Below are positions 29,201-36,912 of a stretch of 64,000 nucleotides of DNA, one piece after another (positions within the stretch are counted from its first letter, which is position 1; every line of letters begins with the position of its first letter). Below the pieces are notes generated by a model. The model worked only from the letters and a program-made list of their open reading frames with translations. It was not told the DNA's origin and did no database searches. The translations under genes and the position numbers were made by a program. Source of the stretch: Streptomyces sp. NRRL WC-3618 (GTDB lineage: Bacteria; Actinomycetota; Actinomycetes; Streptomycetales; Streptomycetaceae); assembly GCF_001280005.1 (NCBI RefSeq), contig NZ_LGDW01000236.1, forward strand, positions 1-64,000. The letters are read 5' to 3'.

Positions 29201-29322
29201 TCGAACCGGACCTCGCCGTCGACCCGCTCGCGCAGGTCGCGCTCCAGAGCGCCCACGTCGGTCGGTGCCTGAGGGCGCCTGACGACGGGAAGGGGCAGAT
29301 CGACCGGATTCACGAGCGACAC
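26263..29322 (-). CDS. FAD-linked oxidase/Fe-S fusion, D-lactate dehydrogenase-like
   Basis: 1019 residues. Residues about 50-280 form an FAD-binding PCMH domain (LLSRGGGTSLAGECCNTAVV, GMIGNNSCGS), followed by the FAD-oxidase C-terminal domain with GHFGHGCVHTRIPFDL and SGEHGDGQSRG. A 4Fe-4S pair follows (CLACKGCKTDCPVN; CVGVGKCRSSQGGVMCPSY precedes). Then come two CCG domains (AVCCGLTWISTG; DAGCCGLAGNFGFEKGHY). This is the YdiJ/Dld-II type that oxidises D-lactate or a 2-hydroxyacid and passes electrons to the chain. The last 30 residues add a hydrophobic helix and an RRIRRARR tail, which should anchor it to the membrane. Start GTG 29322. Confidence 0.88.
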   Translation of the reverse strand: MSLVNPVDLPLPVVRRPQAPTDVGALERDLRERVDGEVRFDAGTKAAYSTDGSNYRQVPIAVVLPRTVEAAVEAVAACREHAAPLLSRGGGTSLAGECCNTAVVLDWSKYCDRLVSVDPENRRCVVEPGIVLDDLNRQLAEHGLMYGPKPATHPNCTIGGMIGNNSCGSTAQAYGKVVDNLHRLEILTYDGVRMWVGRTDDGELQRLTAAEGRQAELYRGLVALRDRYAGLVRDRYPDIPRRVSGYNLDSLLPEHGFDVAGLLTGSESTLVTVLHAELELVPVPKHTALVVLGYEDICQAADHVPAVLEHEPAALEGVDHQLIHFQQVKHLNPDALEELPEGRAYLMVQLVGATREEADAKARALIDAKPDDVGHTWYEDERHVHELWRVRESGLGATAHVPGKPDTWEGWEDSAVPVDRLGDYLRDLKRLYEEFDYGHPSVYGHFGHGCVHTRIPFDLESEQGIARMRAFVEKAADLVVSYGGSLSGEHGDGQSRGELLDKMFGPELIEGFERLKGLFDPENRMNPGKIVLPYRLDENLRLGADHLPWEPETVFSFPHDDGRFSRAAARCVGVGKCRSSQGGVMCPSYRATREEEHSTRGRARLLFEMVNNDGDSPLTDGWRSEAVHDALDLCLACKGCKTDCPVNVDMATYKAEFLHHHYQGRLRPLAHYSMGWLPAVARVVSLAPRTVNALTAVPWMSRVAKALGGIAPERDVPVFAEQRFTDWWRERGGPRGDGHRGEVVVWPDTFTDHFHPAIGRAAVEVLEAAGFRVKVPEVAVCCGLTWISTGQLDVARRVLGHTIDVLREDLRRGTLVVGLEPSCTAVFRADAAELLPRDPDVDRLRRQTRTLAELLVERAGDWQPPRVDARAVVQRHCHQYAVMGFEADREILERAGVDADVLDAGCCGLAGNFGFEKGHYDVSMACAEAGLLPAVRDADDTTLILADGFSCRTQVDQAGTGRTPLHLAEVLAAGLTGQQAVPDRPAAPGSRALLPLGVAGAAGAAMTGWCLRRIRRARR

Positions 29323-29377
29323 TCCACTCTGGTGGACGACATCGGGCGGATTCGGCGCGGGCGGACGTTCTGCGCCG

Positions 29378-29938
29378 TCAGTCCTTGCCGCGCCCCGTCA
29401 GGGCGTCCCTGATCCGGTCGACCATGCCCGCGCCGGGGGCCAGCAGCTTGTTGGCCGGCGGCGTGTCCGGAGCCGACGGATGCGGCCGGGTGGGAGCGGT
29501 CTTCTTCGCCTGGCGGACCTTGTCCCCCAGTTTCATCAGCTGGTCCCCGGAAGCCGCCGAGCGCAGCCGCGGGAAGAGGTTGTCCTCCTCGTCCCGGACG
29601 TGCGTGCGGATCTCCGTCATCAGCTCGCCGACGATCCGGTCGAACTCCGCGTCTTTGGCGTCGACGCCTTCGAGTGCCTTCATCGTCCGCTCGGCCTCGG
29701 CGTGGTCCTGGAGCTCCTGGTCGGCGACGGCGTCACCGTCCGGCAGGAACTCGCGCACGGCCGGGTAGAGGTACTCCTCCTCGGCGACCGAGTGCCGCAC
29801 CAGCTCGATCACGGCTTGGTCGGCGTACTTCTTGCGCTGCTCGTCCCCCGGAGGCAGGGCCTCGATCTTCCCGAACAGTTCTTCGACCTCACGGTGATCG
29901 GTCGTCAGTTCCGCGATGACATCTCCGCCGTGTCCCAT
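29378..29938 (-). CDS. Hemerythrin HHE domain protein
   Basis: 186 residues from ATG 29938 with a GAGAGGAAG ribosome site; the open frame upstream is non-coding. Two helical repeats carry the di-iron ligands: TTDHREVEELF and RHSVAEEEYLYP, then LQDHAEAERTMKAL and RTHVRDEEDNLFPRL. The Pro-rich C-terminus is disordered. Proposed roles of the family are O2, NO or iron sensing/scavenging. It is 55 bp from the dehydrogenase gene on the same strand and divergent from the cytochrome b gene, so a redox context is plausible. Confidence 0.88.
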   Translation of the reverse strand: MGHGGDVIAELTTDHREVEELFGKIEALPPGDEQRKKYADQAVIELVRHSVAEEEYLYPAVREFLPDGDAVADQELQDHAEAERTMKALEGVDAKDAEFDRIVGELMTEIRTHVRDEEDNLFPRLRSAASGDQLMKLGDKVRQAKKTAPTRPHPSAPDTPPANKLLAPGAGMVDRIRDALTGRGKD

Positions 29939-30128
29939 GAGTGCTTCCTCTCTGCGTGCTGACGGGAACGCCTCGACCGTGTATCCACGGCCCCGCGCGC
30001 GCAAACCGGGCAGGCATTCGGCGCATCGGACCCGTCTGCGGGTCGGATGCGGGCGGTGCCGCGATGGAACCCCGTCCTCGGGGTACGCCTGTTCCGACCA
30101 GTTCCGCGAATCGTCGAGGGTGTTGCCT

Positions 30129-31775
30129 GTGCTCCTGTCCCGAAGCAGAGCACGACTGAAGCAGAGGGCCGCGCGGGCGGCCGGGGACACCGTGCTCCGC
30201 CTCGACCGGCGCCTGCCCCTGGTGGACGCCGCACGCACGACGCTGCGCAAGGCGTTCCCCGACCACTGGTCCTTCCTGCTGGGCGAACTGGCTCTGTACA
30301 GCTTCGTCGTGCTGCTGGTGACCGGCGTGTGGCTGACACTGTTCTTCCGGCCGAGCATGTCCGAGGTCGTCTACCAGGGCTCGTACGTACCGCTGCGCGG
30401 CGTCCGGATGAGCGAGGCCTTCGCCTCCGCCCTGCGCATCAGCTTCGACGTACGCGGTGGTCTGCTGATCCGCCAGATCCACCACTGGGCAGCGCTGGTG
30501 ATGACCGCCTCCGTCGGCGTGCACATGCTGCGCGTGTTCTTCACCGGAGCTTTCCGGCGGCCCCGTGAGGCCAACTGGCTGATCGGCATCACCCTTTTCC
30601 TGCTCACGATGCTGGAGGGCTTCGCCGGCTACTCGCTCCCCGACGATCTGCTGTCGGGCACGGGCCTGCGGACCGCGCAGGGCTTCGTGCTGTCCGTGCC
30701 CGTGATCGGCACCTACCTGAGCATGTTCCTGTTCGGCGGGGAGTTCCCGGGACACGACATCGTCTCCCGGCTGTACCCCGTGCACATCCTGCTCCTGCCG
30801 GGCGCGCTGCTGGCGGGCGTGGTCCTTCACCTCATCCTGGTGGTCCACCTCAAGCACACCCAGTGGCCCGGCCCCGGCCGCACCAACCGGAACGTGGTGG
30901 GCAAGCCGATGTTCCCGCAGTTCGCCGCGCAGTCGGCCGGCCTGCTGGCCATCGTCTCCGGGCTGCTCGCGGTCCTGGGTGCTCTCGCCCAGATCAACCC
31001 GGTGTGGAACTACGGCCCCTACCGGCCCGACCAGGTTTCCGGCGGCGCCCAGCCCGACTGGTACCTGGGCTTCATCGAAGGCGCGATGCGGCTCCTGCCG
31101 GGGTTCGAGACCCGGCTGTGGGGTCACACCGTCTCCTGGAACCCGTTCCTGCCCGCCGTCGTCTTCCCGCTGCTGTTCTTCCTCGCGCTGTACCTGTATC
31201 CGTTCATGGAGCGCTGGATCACCGGTGACCGGGGCGAGCGGCACCTGTGCGCCCGGCCGCGCGACGTACCCGTCCGCACCTCCCTGGGCGTCGCCGGGAT
31301 CGTCTTCTACGGACTGCTGCTCCTGGCCGGCGGCCAGGACATCCTCGCGCACGTCTTCCACGTCCCGCTGAACGCGCTCACCTGGTGCCTCCGCGCCGCC
31401 GTCCTCGCCGGACCCCTGCTGGCCTTCTGGCTCACCCGCCGGGTATGCCTGGCCCTCCAGTGGCATGACCGCACCCGGCTCGAGGAGGGCAGTGAGACGG
31501 GAGACGTCGCACAGTCGGTGCACGGCGGCTACGCGGAGTCCCGCAGGCCCGTCGCGGTGCGGGAACGCCACACTCTCGTCCACCGGGACCTGCCGCGTCC
31601 GCTGCCGGCGCCGCCGGCCGGCACGCGGGCGGGTCGGCTGACCCGGCTCAGGCGGGCGCTGAGCGGCTGGTTCCACGGCGACCGGGTAGCGCTCCCCGGC
31701 GAGGACGCCGACGACGGCGAACCGCGCGACGACGCGACTCCGGCCGCCACGGGCGGGCACGGCCGGAGCGTGTGA
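30129..31775 (+). CDS. qcrB: Cytochrome b subunit of bc complex, orphan QcrB paralogue
   Basis: 548 residues from GTG 30129 (GAGGG site eight bases upstream; GTG 30120 is too close to it). Heme-ligand His pairs are in IRQIHHWAALVMTASVGVHM and VHILLLPGALLAGVVLHL. The Qo motif is PDWY (AQPDWYLGFIEG), the actinobacterial variant of PEWY. Eight to nine helices and a hydrophilic C-terminal tail as in Streptomyces QcrB. No Rieske (qcrA) or diheme cytochrome c (qcrC) gene is nearby, so this is an additional copy that would have to borrow partners or form a different quinol-oxidising unit with the neighbouring oxidase genes. Confidence 0.88.
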   Translation: MLLSRSRARLKQRAARAAGDTVLRLDRRLPLVDAARTTLRKAFPDHWSFLLGELALYSFVVLLVTGVWLTLFFRPSMSEVVYQGSYVPLRGVRMSEAFASALRISFDVRGGLLIRQIHHWAALVMTASVGVHMLRVFFTGAFRRPREANWLIGITLFLLTMLEGFAGYSLPDDLLSGTGLRTAQGFVLSVPVIGTYLSMFLFGGEFPGHDIVSRLYPVHILLLPGALLAGVVLHLILVVHLKHTQWPGPGRTNRNVVGKPMFPQFAAQSAGLLAIVSGLLAVLGALAQINPVWNYGPYRPDQVSGGAQPDWYLGFIEGAMRLLPGFETRLWGHTVSWNPFLPAVVFPLLFFLALYLYPFMERWITGDRGERHLCARPRDVPVRTSLGVAGIVFYGLLLLAGGQDILAHVFHVPLNALTWCLRAAVLAGPLLAFWLTRRVCLALQWHDRTRLEEGSETGDVAQSVHGGYAESRRPVAVRERHTLVHRDLPRPLPAPPAGTRAGRLTRLRRALSGWFHGDRVALPGEDADDGEPRDDATPAATGGHGRSV

Positions 31776-31787
31776 CGTGCCGGTGGC

Positions 31788-32801
31788 TCAGTGCCCACCG
31801 CGGCGGCGCAGCAGCGCGTACCCCGCGCCCGCGAGTCCCGCCACGGCCGCCGCCTTGCCCAGGTGATGGCGGCTCGCCCACACCTGGGGGTCGAAGGAGT
31901 GGGCCTGGTCGTCGAAGACACCGTGGGCTCCGTAGTCCTGCTCCTCGTCCGCCGGTGCGAAGAGATTGCCATGCCCTTCGGGCCGGGGGTGGGCGTCGGT
32001 CTGCTGGGAGTCGAACCCCGTGCGGGCCAGATAGCGGTCGAGCAAGCCGGGTACGACGGCGTTGGCCAGCAACGTCAGCGCCGTGGACGTCCCGACCCAG
32101 TACTCGCGGCGCTGGGGGTGGTCGGCGGCGCGCAGCACGGCGCGGGCGGCGACCTCGGGCCGGTAGATCGGGGGCACCGGCTGGGCGTGGCGCGGCAGGT
32201 GACTGCGCAGCCAGGTGAACTGCGGGGTGTTGACGGCCGGCATCTGGACCATGGTGACGCGCACCCGGGACCTGTCGTGGAGCAACTCGCACCGCACGGA
32301 CTCGGTGAAGCCCTGGACGGCGTGCTTCGCGCCGCAGTACGCGCTCTGCAACGGGATGCCACGGTAGGCGAGCGCGGAGCCCACTTGCACCACCGCGCCG
32401 CTGTCCCGCGGCACCATACGGTCCAGCGCGGCGCGGGTGCCGTACACATAGCCGAGGTACGTCGACCTGGTGGCCTGCAGGAACTCGTCCGGCGTGAGGT
32501 CGGTGAACTTGCCGAAGGCCGCCGTGAAGGCGTTGTTCACCCAGACGTCGACCGGCCCGAACTCCTCCTCGACGCGGCGGGCGGCCTCCTCCACCTGGTC
32601 CCACTCCGCCATGTCGGTGACGATCGGCAGCGCCTGTCCGCCGGCCGCCCGCACATCGGCGACGGCCGCGTCCAGGCCCGCACCTCCCCGCGCCAGCAAC
32701 GCGACCCTGGCGCCGCGGGCGGCGAACATCGTGGCGGTCGCTCGCCCGATCCCGGCGCTCGCCCCCGTCACCACGACCGTCTGCCGGGTCATGTCGCTCA
32801 T
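31788..32801 (-). CDS. SDR oxidoreductase with C-terminal membrane tail
   Basis: 337 residues. Classical short-chain dehydrogenase: TGASAGIGRATA cofactor loop, VNNAFTAAFG, catalytic Ser in QVGSALAYRG and YxxxK as YCGAKHA. The last 85 residues go beyond the catalytic fold: an acidic/His-rich linker, then a hydrophobic helix (AAAVAGLAGAGYALL) ending in RRRGGH, probably a membrane anchor. ATG at 32801 shares one base with the ctaF-like stop codon (TGATG), so it is the last gene of the ctaD-ctaF-SDR operon. It converges on the cytochrome b gene. Substrate unknown. Confidence 0.87.
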   Translation of the reverse strand: MSDMTRQTVVVTGASAGIGRATATMFAARGARVALLARGGAGLDAAVADVRAAGGQALPIVTDMAEWDQVEEAARRVEEEFGPVDVWVNNAFTAAFGKFTDLTPDEFLQATRSTYLGYVYGTRAALDRMVPRDSGAVVQVGSALAYRGIPLQSAYCGAKHAVQGFTESVRCELLHDRSRVRVTMVQMPAVNTPQFTWLRSHLPRHAQPVPPIYRPEVAARAVLRAADHPQRREYWVGTSTALTLLANAVVPGLLDRYLARTGFDSQQTDAHPRPEGHGNLFAPADEEQDYGAHGVFDDQAHSFDPQVWASRHHLGKAAAVAGLAGAGYALLRRRGGH

Positions 32802-33226
32802 CAGTCCTCCACCTCCACACCGGTCATGCGTACGCTCTGCGTCTCGCGTGCGCCGTACTGGAAAACGAAGCCCAGGACACCCGGGACGAGTACCCCGATG
32901 CCGATCAGGAACAGCCACAGTCCGTATACCGCGCCCAGACCGAGCAGTGCCGTACCAGCCGCCGCCAGCACCGGGAAGGCGCTGCGCGGCGGGAAGAAGG
33001 CCACGGGCCCCGCGGCCTCGTGCACGGGGGCATCCTTGCGGTCCTTCGGCAGAAGCCCGTCCTTGCGGTGCCGGTGCCGGAGGAAGAAGGCGATCAGAGC
33101 CGACATGAGGCAGGAGACCACCAGGGCGGCGGTGCCCGCCGGCTCGGCCGAGAACCATCCGTAGACAAAGGCGCTGACGGCGAAGAAGAGGCTGACACCC
33201 GCGAACAGGGCGGTCTCGGCCTTCAT
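32801..33226 (-). CDS. ctaF: Cytochrome c oxidase subunit IV (actinobacterial CtaF type)
   Basis: 141 residues with four hydrophobic segments in two pairs (residues 5-25, 30-50, 82-100, 105-127) separated by a charged loop [16 protein letters not shown]. This is the layout of the actinobacterial oxidase subunit IV, which stabilises the aa3 oxidase. ATG overlaps the ctaD stop (ATGA), and its own stop overlaps the SDR start. Confidence 0.83.
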   Translation of the reverse strand: MKAETALFAGVSLFFAVSAFVYGWFSAEPAGTAALVVSCLMSALIAFFLRHRHRKDGLLPKDRKDAPVHEAAGPVAFFPPRSAFPVLAAAGTALLGLGAVYGLWLFLIGIGVLVPGVLGFVFQYGARETQSVRMTGVEVED

Positions 33227-34962
33227 GGACGCTCTCCCTTCCCGGTTCCCTCTTGGGTCACGCCGCCCGTCTGTCCCTGCCCGGCAGTGCCGCCGGACGC
33301 CGAATGGGAATGCGCGTGCTTCGCGTGCTGAGGGTGGCGCAGGTCGAACGCCGGCGACTCGGACCGGATCCGGGGCAGGGCGACGAAGTTGTGCTGCGGA
33401 GGCGGACAAGAGGTCGCCCATTCGAGGGAGCGCCCGAATCCCCAGGGATCGTCCACAGTGACTTTCTCGCCGTGCCGCGTTGTCTTCCAGACGTTGTAGA
33501 GGAAGGGCAGTGTGGAGGCGCCGAGCAGGAAGGCGCCGATGGACGAGATCGTGTTGAGGGCGGTGAAGCCGTCGGCGGCGAGATAGTCGGCGTAACGCCG
33601 CGGCATTCCCTCGGCACCCAGCCAGTGCTGCACGAGGAACGTCAGGTGGAAGCCGACGAACAGTGTCCAGAAATGCGTCTTTCCGAGCCGCTCATCGAGC
33701 ATGCGGCCGGTGAACTTCGGCCACCAGAAGTAAAAACCGGCGAACATGGCGAAGACGACGGTGCCGAAGAGCACGTAGTGCAGGTGCGCCACGACGAAGT
33801 AGGTGTCGGTGGTGTGGAAGTCCAGCGGCGGCGACGCCAGGAGCACTCCCGTCAGCCCGCCGAAGAGAAAGGTCGCAAGGAAGCCCAGCGCCCACAGCAT
33901 GGGCGTCTCGAACGAGAGCGAACCGCGCCACATCGTCCCGATCCAGTTGAAGAACTTCACCCCGGTCGGCACCGCGATCAGGAACGACGCCAGCGAGAAG
34001 AACGGCAGCAGCACCGCGCCCGTGGCGAACATGTGGTGGGCCCAGACGATCGCGGACAGCCCCGTGATGGCGACAGTCGCCCCGATCAAACCGAAATACC
34101 CGAAAACCGGCTTGCGGCTGAAGACCGGAATCACCTCGGTGATGATGCCGAAGAACGGAAGGGCCACGATGTAGACCTCCGGATGCCCGAAGAACCAGAA
34201 CAGGTGCTGCCAGAGCAGCGCGCCCCCGCTGGCCGGGTCGAACACGTGCGCGCCGAAACGGCGGTCGGCGAACAACGCCAGGAGAGCGGCGGTGAGCACC
34301 GGGAACGCCAGGAGCACCAGGATCGATGTGAACAGCACGTTCCACGTGAAGATCGGCATCCGGAAGAGCGTCATACCGGGGGCCCGCAGGCAGATGACGG
34401 TGGCGATGAAGTTGACGGCGCCCAAAATGGTGCTCAGCCCGGACACCACCAGCCCCATCACCCACAGATCGCCACCGGCTCCGGGCGTGTGCGCGGGTCC
34501 GTTGAGCGGCGCGTAGGCGAACCACCCGAAGTCGGCCGCTCCCCTGTCGGTGAGGAAACCCGACACCACCATCAGGCCGCCGAACAGATACACCCAGTAG
34601 GTGTAGGCGTTCAGCCGGGGAAACGCCACGTCAGGAGCGCCGATCTGCAACGGCATCACCGCGTTGGCGAACCCCACGAACGTGGGGGTGGCGAACAACA
34701 GCATCATCACCGTGCCGTGGACGGTGAGGAGCTGGTTGTACTGCTCCGCGGAGACGATCTGCATCCCGGGCCGCGCCAGCTCGGCCCGCATCAGCATCGC
34801 GAGCAACCCTGCGAACAGGAAGAAGCCGAAGGCAGTCACCAGGTACATGTGGGCGATGACCTTGTGATCGGTGGTCGTCAGCCACCGCACCACGGCCCTC
34901 CCCTGGGCGAGCCGCCTCGCCGTCCCGTCCGACCTCCGCGGACCCTCGTCCACCGCCACCAT
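33223..34962 (-). CDS. ctaD: Cytochrome c oxidase subunit I
   Basis: 579 residues, twelve helices. Metal-site motifs are intact: low-spin heme His in [13 protein letters not shown], CuB ligands in [12 protein letters not shown] and [10 protein letters not shown], and the heme a3 region in [15 protein letters not shown]. The cross-linked Tyr of GHPEVY is present. Length matches aa3 subunit I. The C-terminus ends in a Gly/His-rich tail after [14 protein letters not shown]. The downstream order ctaD-ctaF-SDR lacks ctaC and ctaE, so subunits II and III must come from elsewhere. RBS AAGGGG before ATG 34962. Confidence 0.92.
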   Translation of the reverse strand: MVAVDEGPRRSDGTARRLAQGRAVVRWLTTTDHKVIAHMYLVTAFGFFLFAGLLAMLMRAELARPGMQIVSAEQYNQLLTVHGTVMMLLFATPTFVGFANAVMPLQIGAPDVAFPRLNAYTYWVYLFGGLMVVSGFLTDRGAADFGWFAYAPLNGPAHTPGAGGDLWVMGLVVSGLSTILGAVNFIATVICLRAPGMTLFRMPIFTWNVLFTSILVLLAFPVLTAALLALFADRRFGAHVFDPASGGALLWQHLFWFFGHPEVYIVALPFFGIITEVIPVFSRKPVFGYFGLIGATVAITGLSAIVWAHHMFATGAVLLPFFSLASFLIAVPTGVKFFNWIGTMWRGSLSFETPMLWALGFLATFLFGGLTGVLLASPPLDFHTTDTYFVVAHLHYVLFGTVVFAMFAGFYFWWPKFTGRMLDERLGKTHFWTLFVGFHLTFLVQHWLGAEGMPRRYADYLAADGFTALNTISSIGAFLLGASTLPFLYNVWKTTRHGEKVTVDDPWGFGRSLEWATSCPPPQHNFVALPRIRSESPAFDLRHPQHAKHAHSHSASGGTAGQGQTGGVTQEGTGKGERP

Positions 34963-34980
34963 GCGTGCCCCTTCTTCGCG

Positions 34981-35133
34981 TCACTCGCTGACCTGCGGGG
35001 TCCCTCCGGCGGGGCGCCCGGAGAGCCGGCGCCGGCCGAACATCCGACAACGGCGTCTAACCGATGCCGACGTTGCGGAAACCTCCTTCTCCACCGCGTC
35101 CAGGGCGTCGAAGACACGCTTGTGGACATTCAT
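34981..35133 (-). CDS. Possible 50-aa leader ORF before ctaD
   Basis: ATG 35133 to TGA 34981 encodes MNVHKRVFDALDAVEKEVS and then a basic tail. The first 20 codons have high GC3, as real genes here do; the second half is Arg/Gly-rich and less convincing. It ends 18 bp before the ctaD start. There is no good ribosome site at the ATG. It could be a true small protein, a translated leader, or a gene remnant. Confidence 0.35.
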   Translation of the reverse strand: MNVHKRVFDALDAVEKEVSATSASVRRRCRMFGRRRLSGRPAGGTPQVSE

Positions 35134-35229
35134 CGGCTCGGGTGCGCACCAGCTGCGCGCAGGAGTGGCTGAAGGAGCGCTTACCGGGCAGCAGCAGGTG
35201 ACTCAGCCGCCGCAGCGGGAAACAGAAGC

Positions 35230-35257
35230 CGAGGCACGGCCCGTGGGCCGTGCCTCG
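35230..35257 (-). terminator. Strong hairpin terminator
   Basis: CGAGGCACGGCCC, loop GT, GGGCCGTGCCTCG: 13 perfect base pairs, 70 bp beyond the stop of the small hydrophilic protein gene on the minus strand. No T-run, as usual in Streptomyces. It also shields the ctaD operon from upstream reading. The rest of 35134-35325 holds no gene I can support. Confidence 0.7.
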
Positions 35258-35325
35258 CGTGCTCGGACGGCACATACGCCCGCGTAGGTGTCCGCCGGGG
35301 CGGGCGGCGTGCCGACGGCGTCAGC

Positions 35326-35520
35326 TCAGGCCGGGTGGTCCGGCTGCTGCTCGGGAGGCACACCGCCGCCCTTGCCGCCGCCCTTGTTCCCGCGGTCCGT
35401 GCCATGGGCGTGGCCGCCGCCCTCCTGGCCCGGCTCCGCCGCCTTGCGAGACTGGCTGTCCTGCGGAGTACCCGCCCCCTTGTCACTGCGCCGCAGCTCA
35501 GGCTGTTGCGGATTCGACAT
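35326..35520 (-). CDS. Small hydrophilic Gly-rich protein, 64 aa
   Basis: ATG 35520 has an excellent ribosome site (AAGGAGGAGAG). The product starts MSNPQQPELRRSDKGAG and is composed almost only of Gly, Pro, Gln, Lys, Asp and His (KGGGKGGG near the end). There are no hydrophobic residues to form a core, so it is expected to be disordered. Similar small hydrophilic proteins occur near stress genes in Streptomyces; no function assigned. The start lies inside the end of the preceding ORF (22-bp overlap). Confidence 0.65.
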   Translation of the reverse strand: MSNPQQPELRRSDKGAGTPQDSQSRKAAEPGQEGGGHAHGTDRGNKGGGKGGGVPPEQQPDHPA

Positions 35521-35884
35521 CAGCTCTCCTCCTTGCTCCACCTGTTCGACCAAACACTTGCCGATCAGACGGGTAACCCACCGGGGCCGTCTGGAACGTG
35601 CGGCGCCACCTCTCATACCGTGGGTCGCGGCCGAGCGCCTTCACCACCTCGGTCGCGTGGGCGTACTCGCCGCTCTTTGGCGGTTCGCGCGCCGCCTCCG
35701 ACACGGGGACCGGCGCGTCGTGCGCTTCGAGAACGTCCGGCAGCCGCCGGCCGGCCGGGAAGGCGAAGCGCTCCGGACGGCGCGCCCACCCGAGCCGCAG
35801 GGAGTCCCCTTCGGCGACTGCCGGGATACTCGATCCCGCCTCACCGGGTGGTGGGGGACGGGCTCGCCCACGGCTCACCACCAT
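35498..35884 (-). CDS. Hypothetical protein, possibly a fragment
   Basis: Open frame of 128 codons. The section from about 35800 to 35560 has strongly biased GC3 and ordinary protein character (GWARRPERFAFPAGRRLPDV; YAHATEVVKALGRDPRYERW), so it is coding. The first 25 residues (Pro/Arg-rich) and the last 15 are unconvincing, and no ribosome site precedes the ATG or GTG codons at the start. I do not recognise the family. It may be an intact small gene with a later start or the remnant of a longer one. The 293 bp upstream to 36177 contains no other gene. Confidence 0.5.
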   Translation of the reverse strand: MVVSRGRARPPPPGEAGSSIPAVAEGDSLRLGWARRPERFAFPAGRRLPDVLEAHDAPVPVSEAAREPPKSGEYAHATEVVKALGRDPRYERWRRTFQTAPVGYPSDRQVFGRTGGARRRADVESATA

Positions 35885-36085
35885 CTGGTCCGGGGCGGTT
35901 CCCCGCCCAGGTCCCGGTGGCCGGCTCGGGGCCGTCGCAACGGATCAGGAAGGTGTCGACGGCACCGCTTCACCGTCGTGATCACTGTCCGCCCACACCT
36001 TCCGCACTGCCTTGGGCGAGGGGCAGCAGACCCCCGGACCCGCCGCTGGGCGGGCGGCGGGTTCGTGGGATGCCAGGAAGCGGTC

Positions 36086-36121
36086 TCATGGGGTAACAAA
36101 GGAAGCGAATTCATGGGGTAA
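36086..36121 (+). repeat. Direct repeat TCATGGGGTAA
   Basis: Two identical 11-bp copies at 36086-36096 and 36111-36121, 25 bp apart, 57-92 bp upstream of the ANTAR gene. Each contains the minimal reading frame ATG GGG TAA; the second follows AAGGAAG. Could be a regulator binding site or short leader frames. Confidence 0.4.
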
Positions 36122-36177
36122 TAGTCGAAGCGTCGTACTCACCATTCGGCTTCGGCGACTCGGGCGGGAGGCCCGGG

Positions 36178-36540
36178 ATGTGGGATGTGATCGCGATGGA
36201 TGACACGCTGAACGGCACGCGCGCAGGGACGGCTGTGCACTCGGTCCCCGCCCGGGGCCGCCTCCTCGACAGGATCGGCGAGTTGCAGACCGAGATCGGT
36301 CAGCTGGAGGAGGCGATCGTCTCCCACGCTGTGATCGACCAGGCGATCGATGTGATCATCTCCCTCGGCGGCCTGCGTCCCGACCAGGGATTCGGAGTAC
36401 TGCGGGAGGTCTCCCAGCACACCAACACCAAACTGCGGCAGGTCTGCGAACAGATCGTCGGCTGGGTCCAGGGCGGGGAACTGTCCGACGAGGTCCGCTC
36501 GGCTCTGGGCAGAGCCCTGATCGCCCCACGGTCGTCGTGA
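36178..36540 (+). CDS. ANTAR-domain protein
   Basis: 120 residues from ATG 36178 (GGGAGG site six bases upstream). After a short N-terminus, residues 28-110 form a helical domain with the coiled-coil LQTEIGQLEEAIVSHAVIDQ, then AIDVIISLGGLRPDQGFGVL and the VSQHTNTKLRQVCEQIVGW helix, typical of ANTAR RNA-binding domains. Such domains act as antiterminators by binding paired RNA hairpins. It has no sensory domain of its own; two GAF-ANTAR genes follow on the same strand. Confidence 0.8.
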   Translation: MWDVIAMDDTLNGTRAGTAVHSVPARGRLLDRIGELQTEIGQLEEAIVSHAVIDQAIDVIISLGGLRPDQGFGVLREVSQHTNTKLRQVCEQIVGWVQGGELSDEVRSALGRALIAPRSS

Positions 36541-36912
36541 CGTCCGCTCTGCCGCCAGGCCGTCACATCGGGACGGGAGGCAGAGTGGCGGACGAACTGA
36601 ATGCCGGCTCACTTCCGAACCCGCACACGACACGACCTCCGGCCATCCGTATCCCCTCACGTTCCCGGCCGAAACGGTTTCCCGCCGGGCCACGGGTGTA
36701 CCGACCCGGTCCTCCCCGTCCTTCGCCCGGACGGCATTTCCACCCGGGTCGCGCGCGAACGACGCCAGGGAGGCCGAGCCCCGGGCGCCGTCGTCGTTCG
36801 CCCGCCGAGACCGCCGGCCACACCTCCCACAGGTGGTGCGCGACGACGCGTGTTCATGTGCCAGGATCGGACAAGACCGTGTATACGGAGCGACTGCGGG
36901 GAGGTGACGAGC
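36541..36912. other. 372-bp gap between ANTAR genes
   Basis: No convincing gene: all frames are Arg/Pro-rich without codon bias. The GGGGAGG ribosome site of the next gene is at its right end. I see no perfect paired hairpins of the kind bound by ANTAR proteins, but a fold prediction is needed to exclude them. Confidence 0.4.

Noticed and set aside
25261..29412. 1383-codon plus-strand frame
   Set aside because: Shadow of the GH15 gene and of the FAD/Fe-S dehydrogenase; no motif of its own.
30081..30086. SigB-type -10 box GGGTAC before the cytochrome b gene
   Set aside because: No matching -35 (GNNT) at 14-16 bp upstream.
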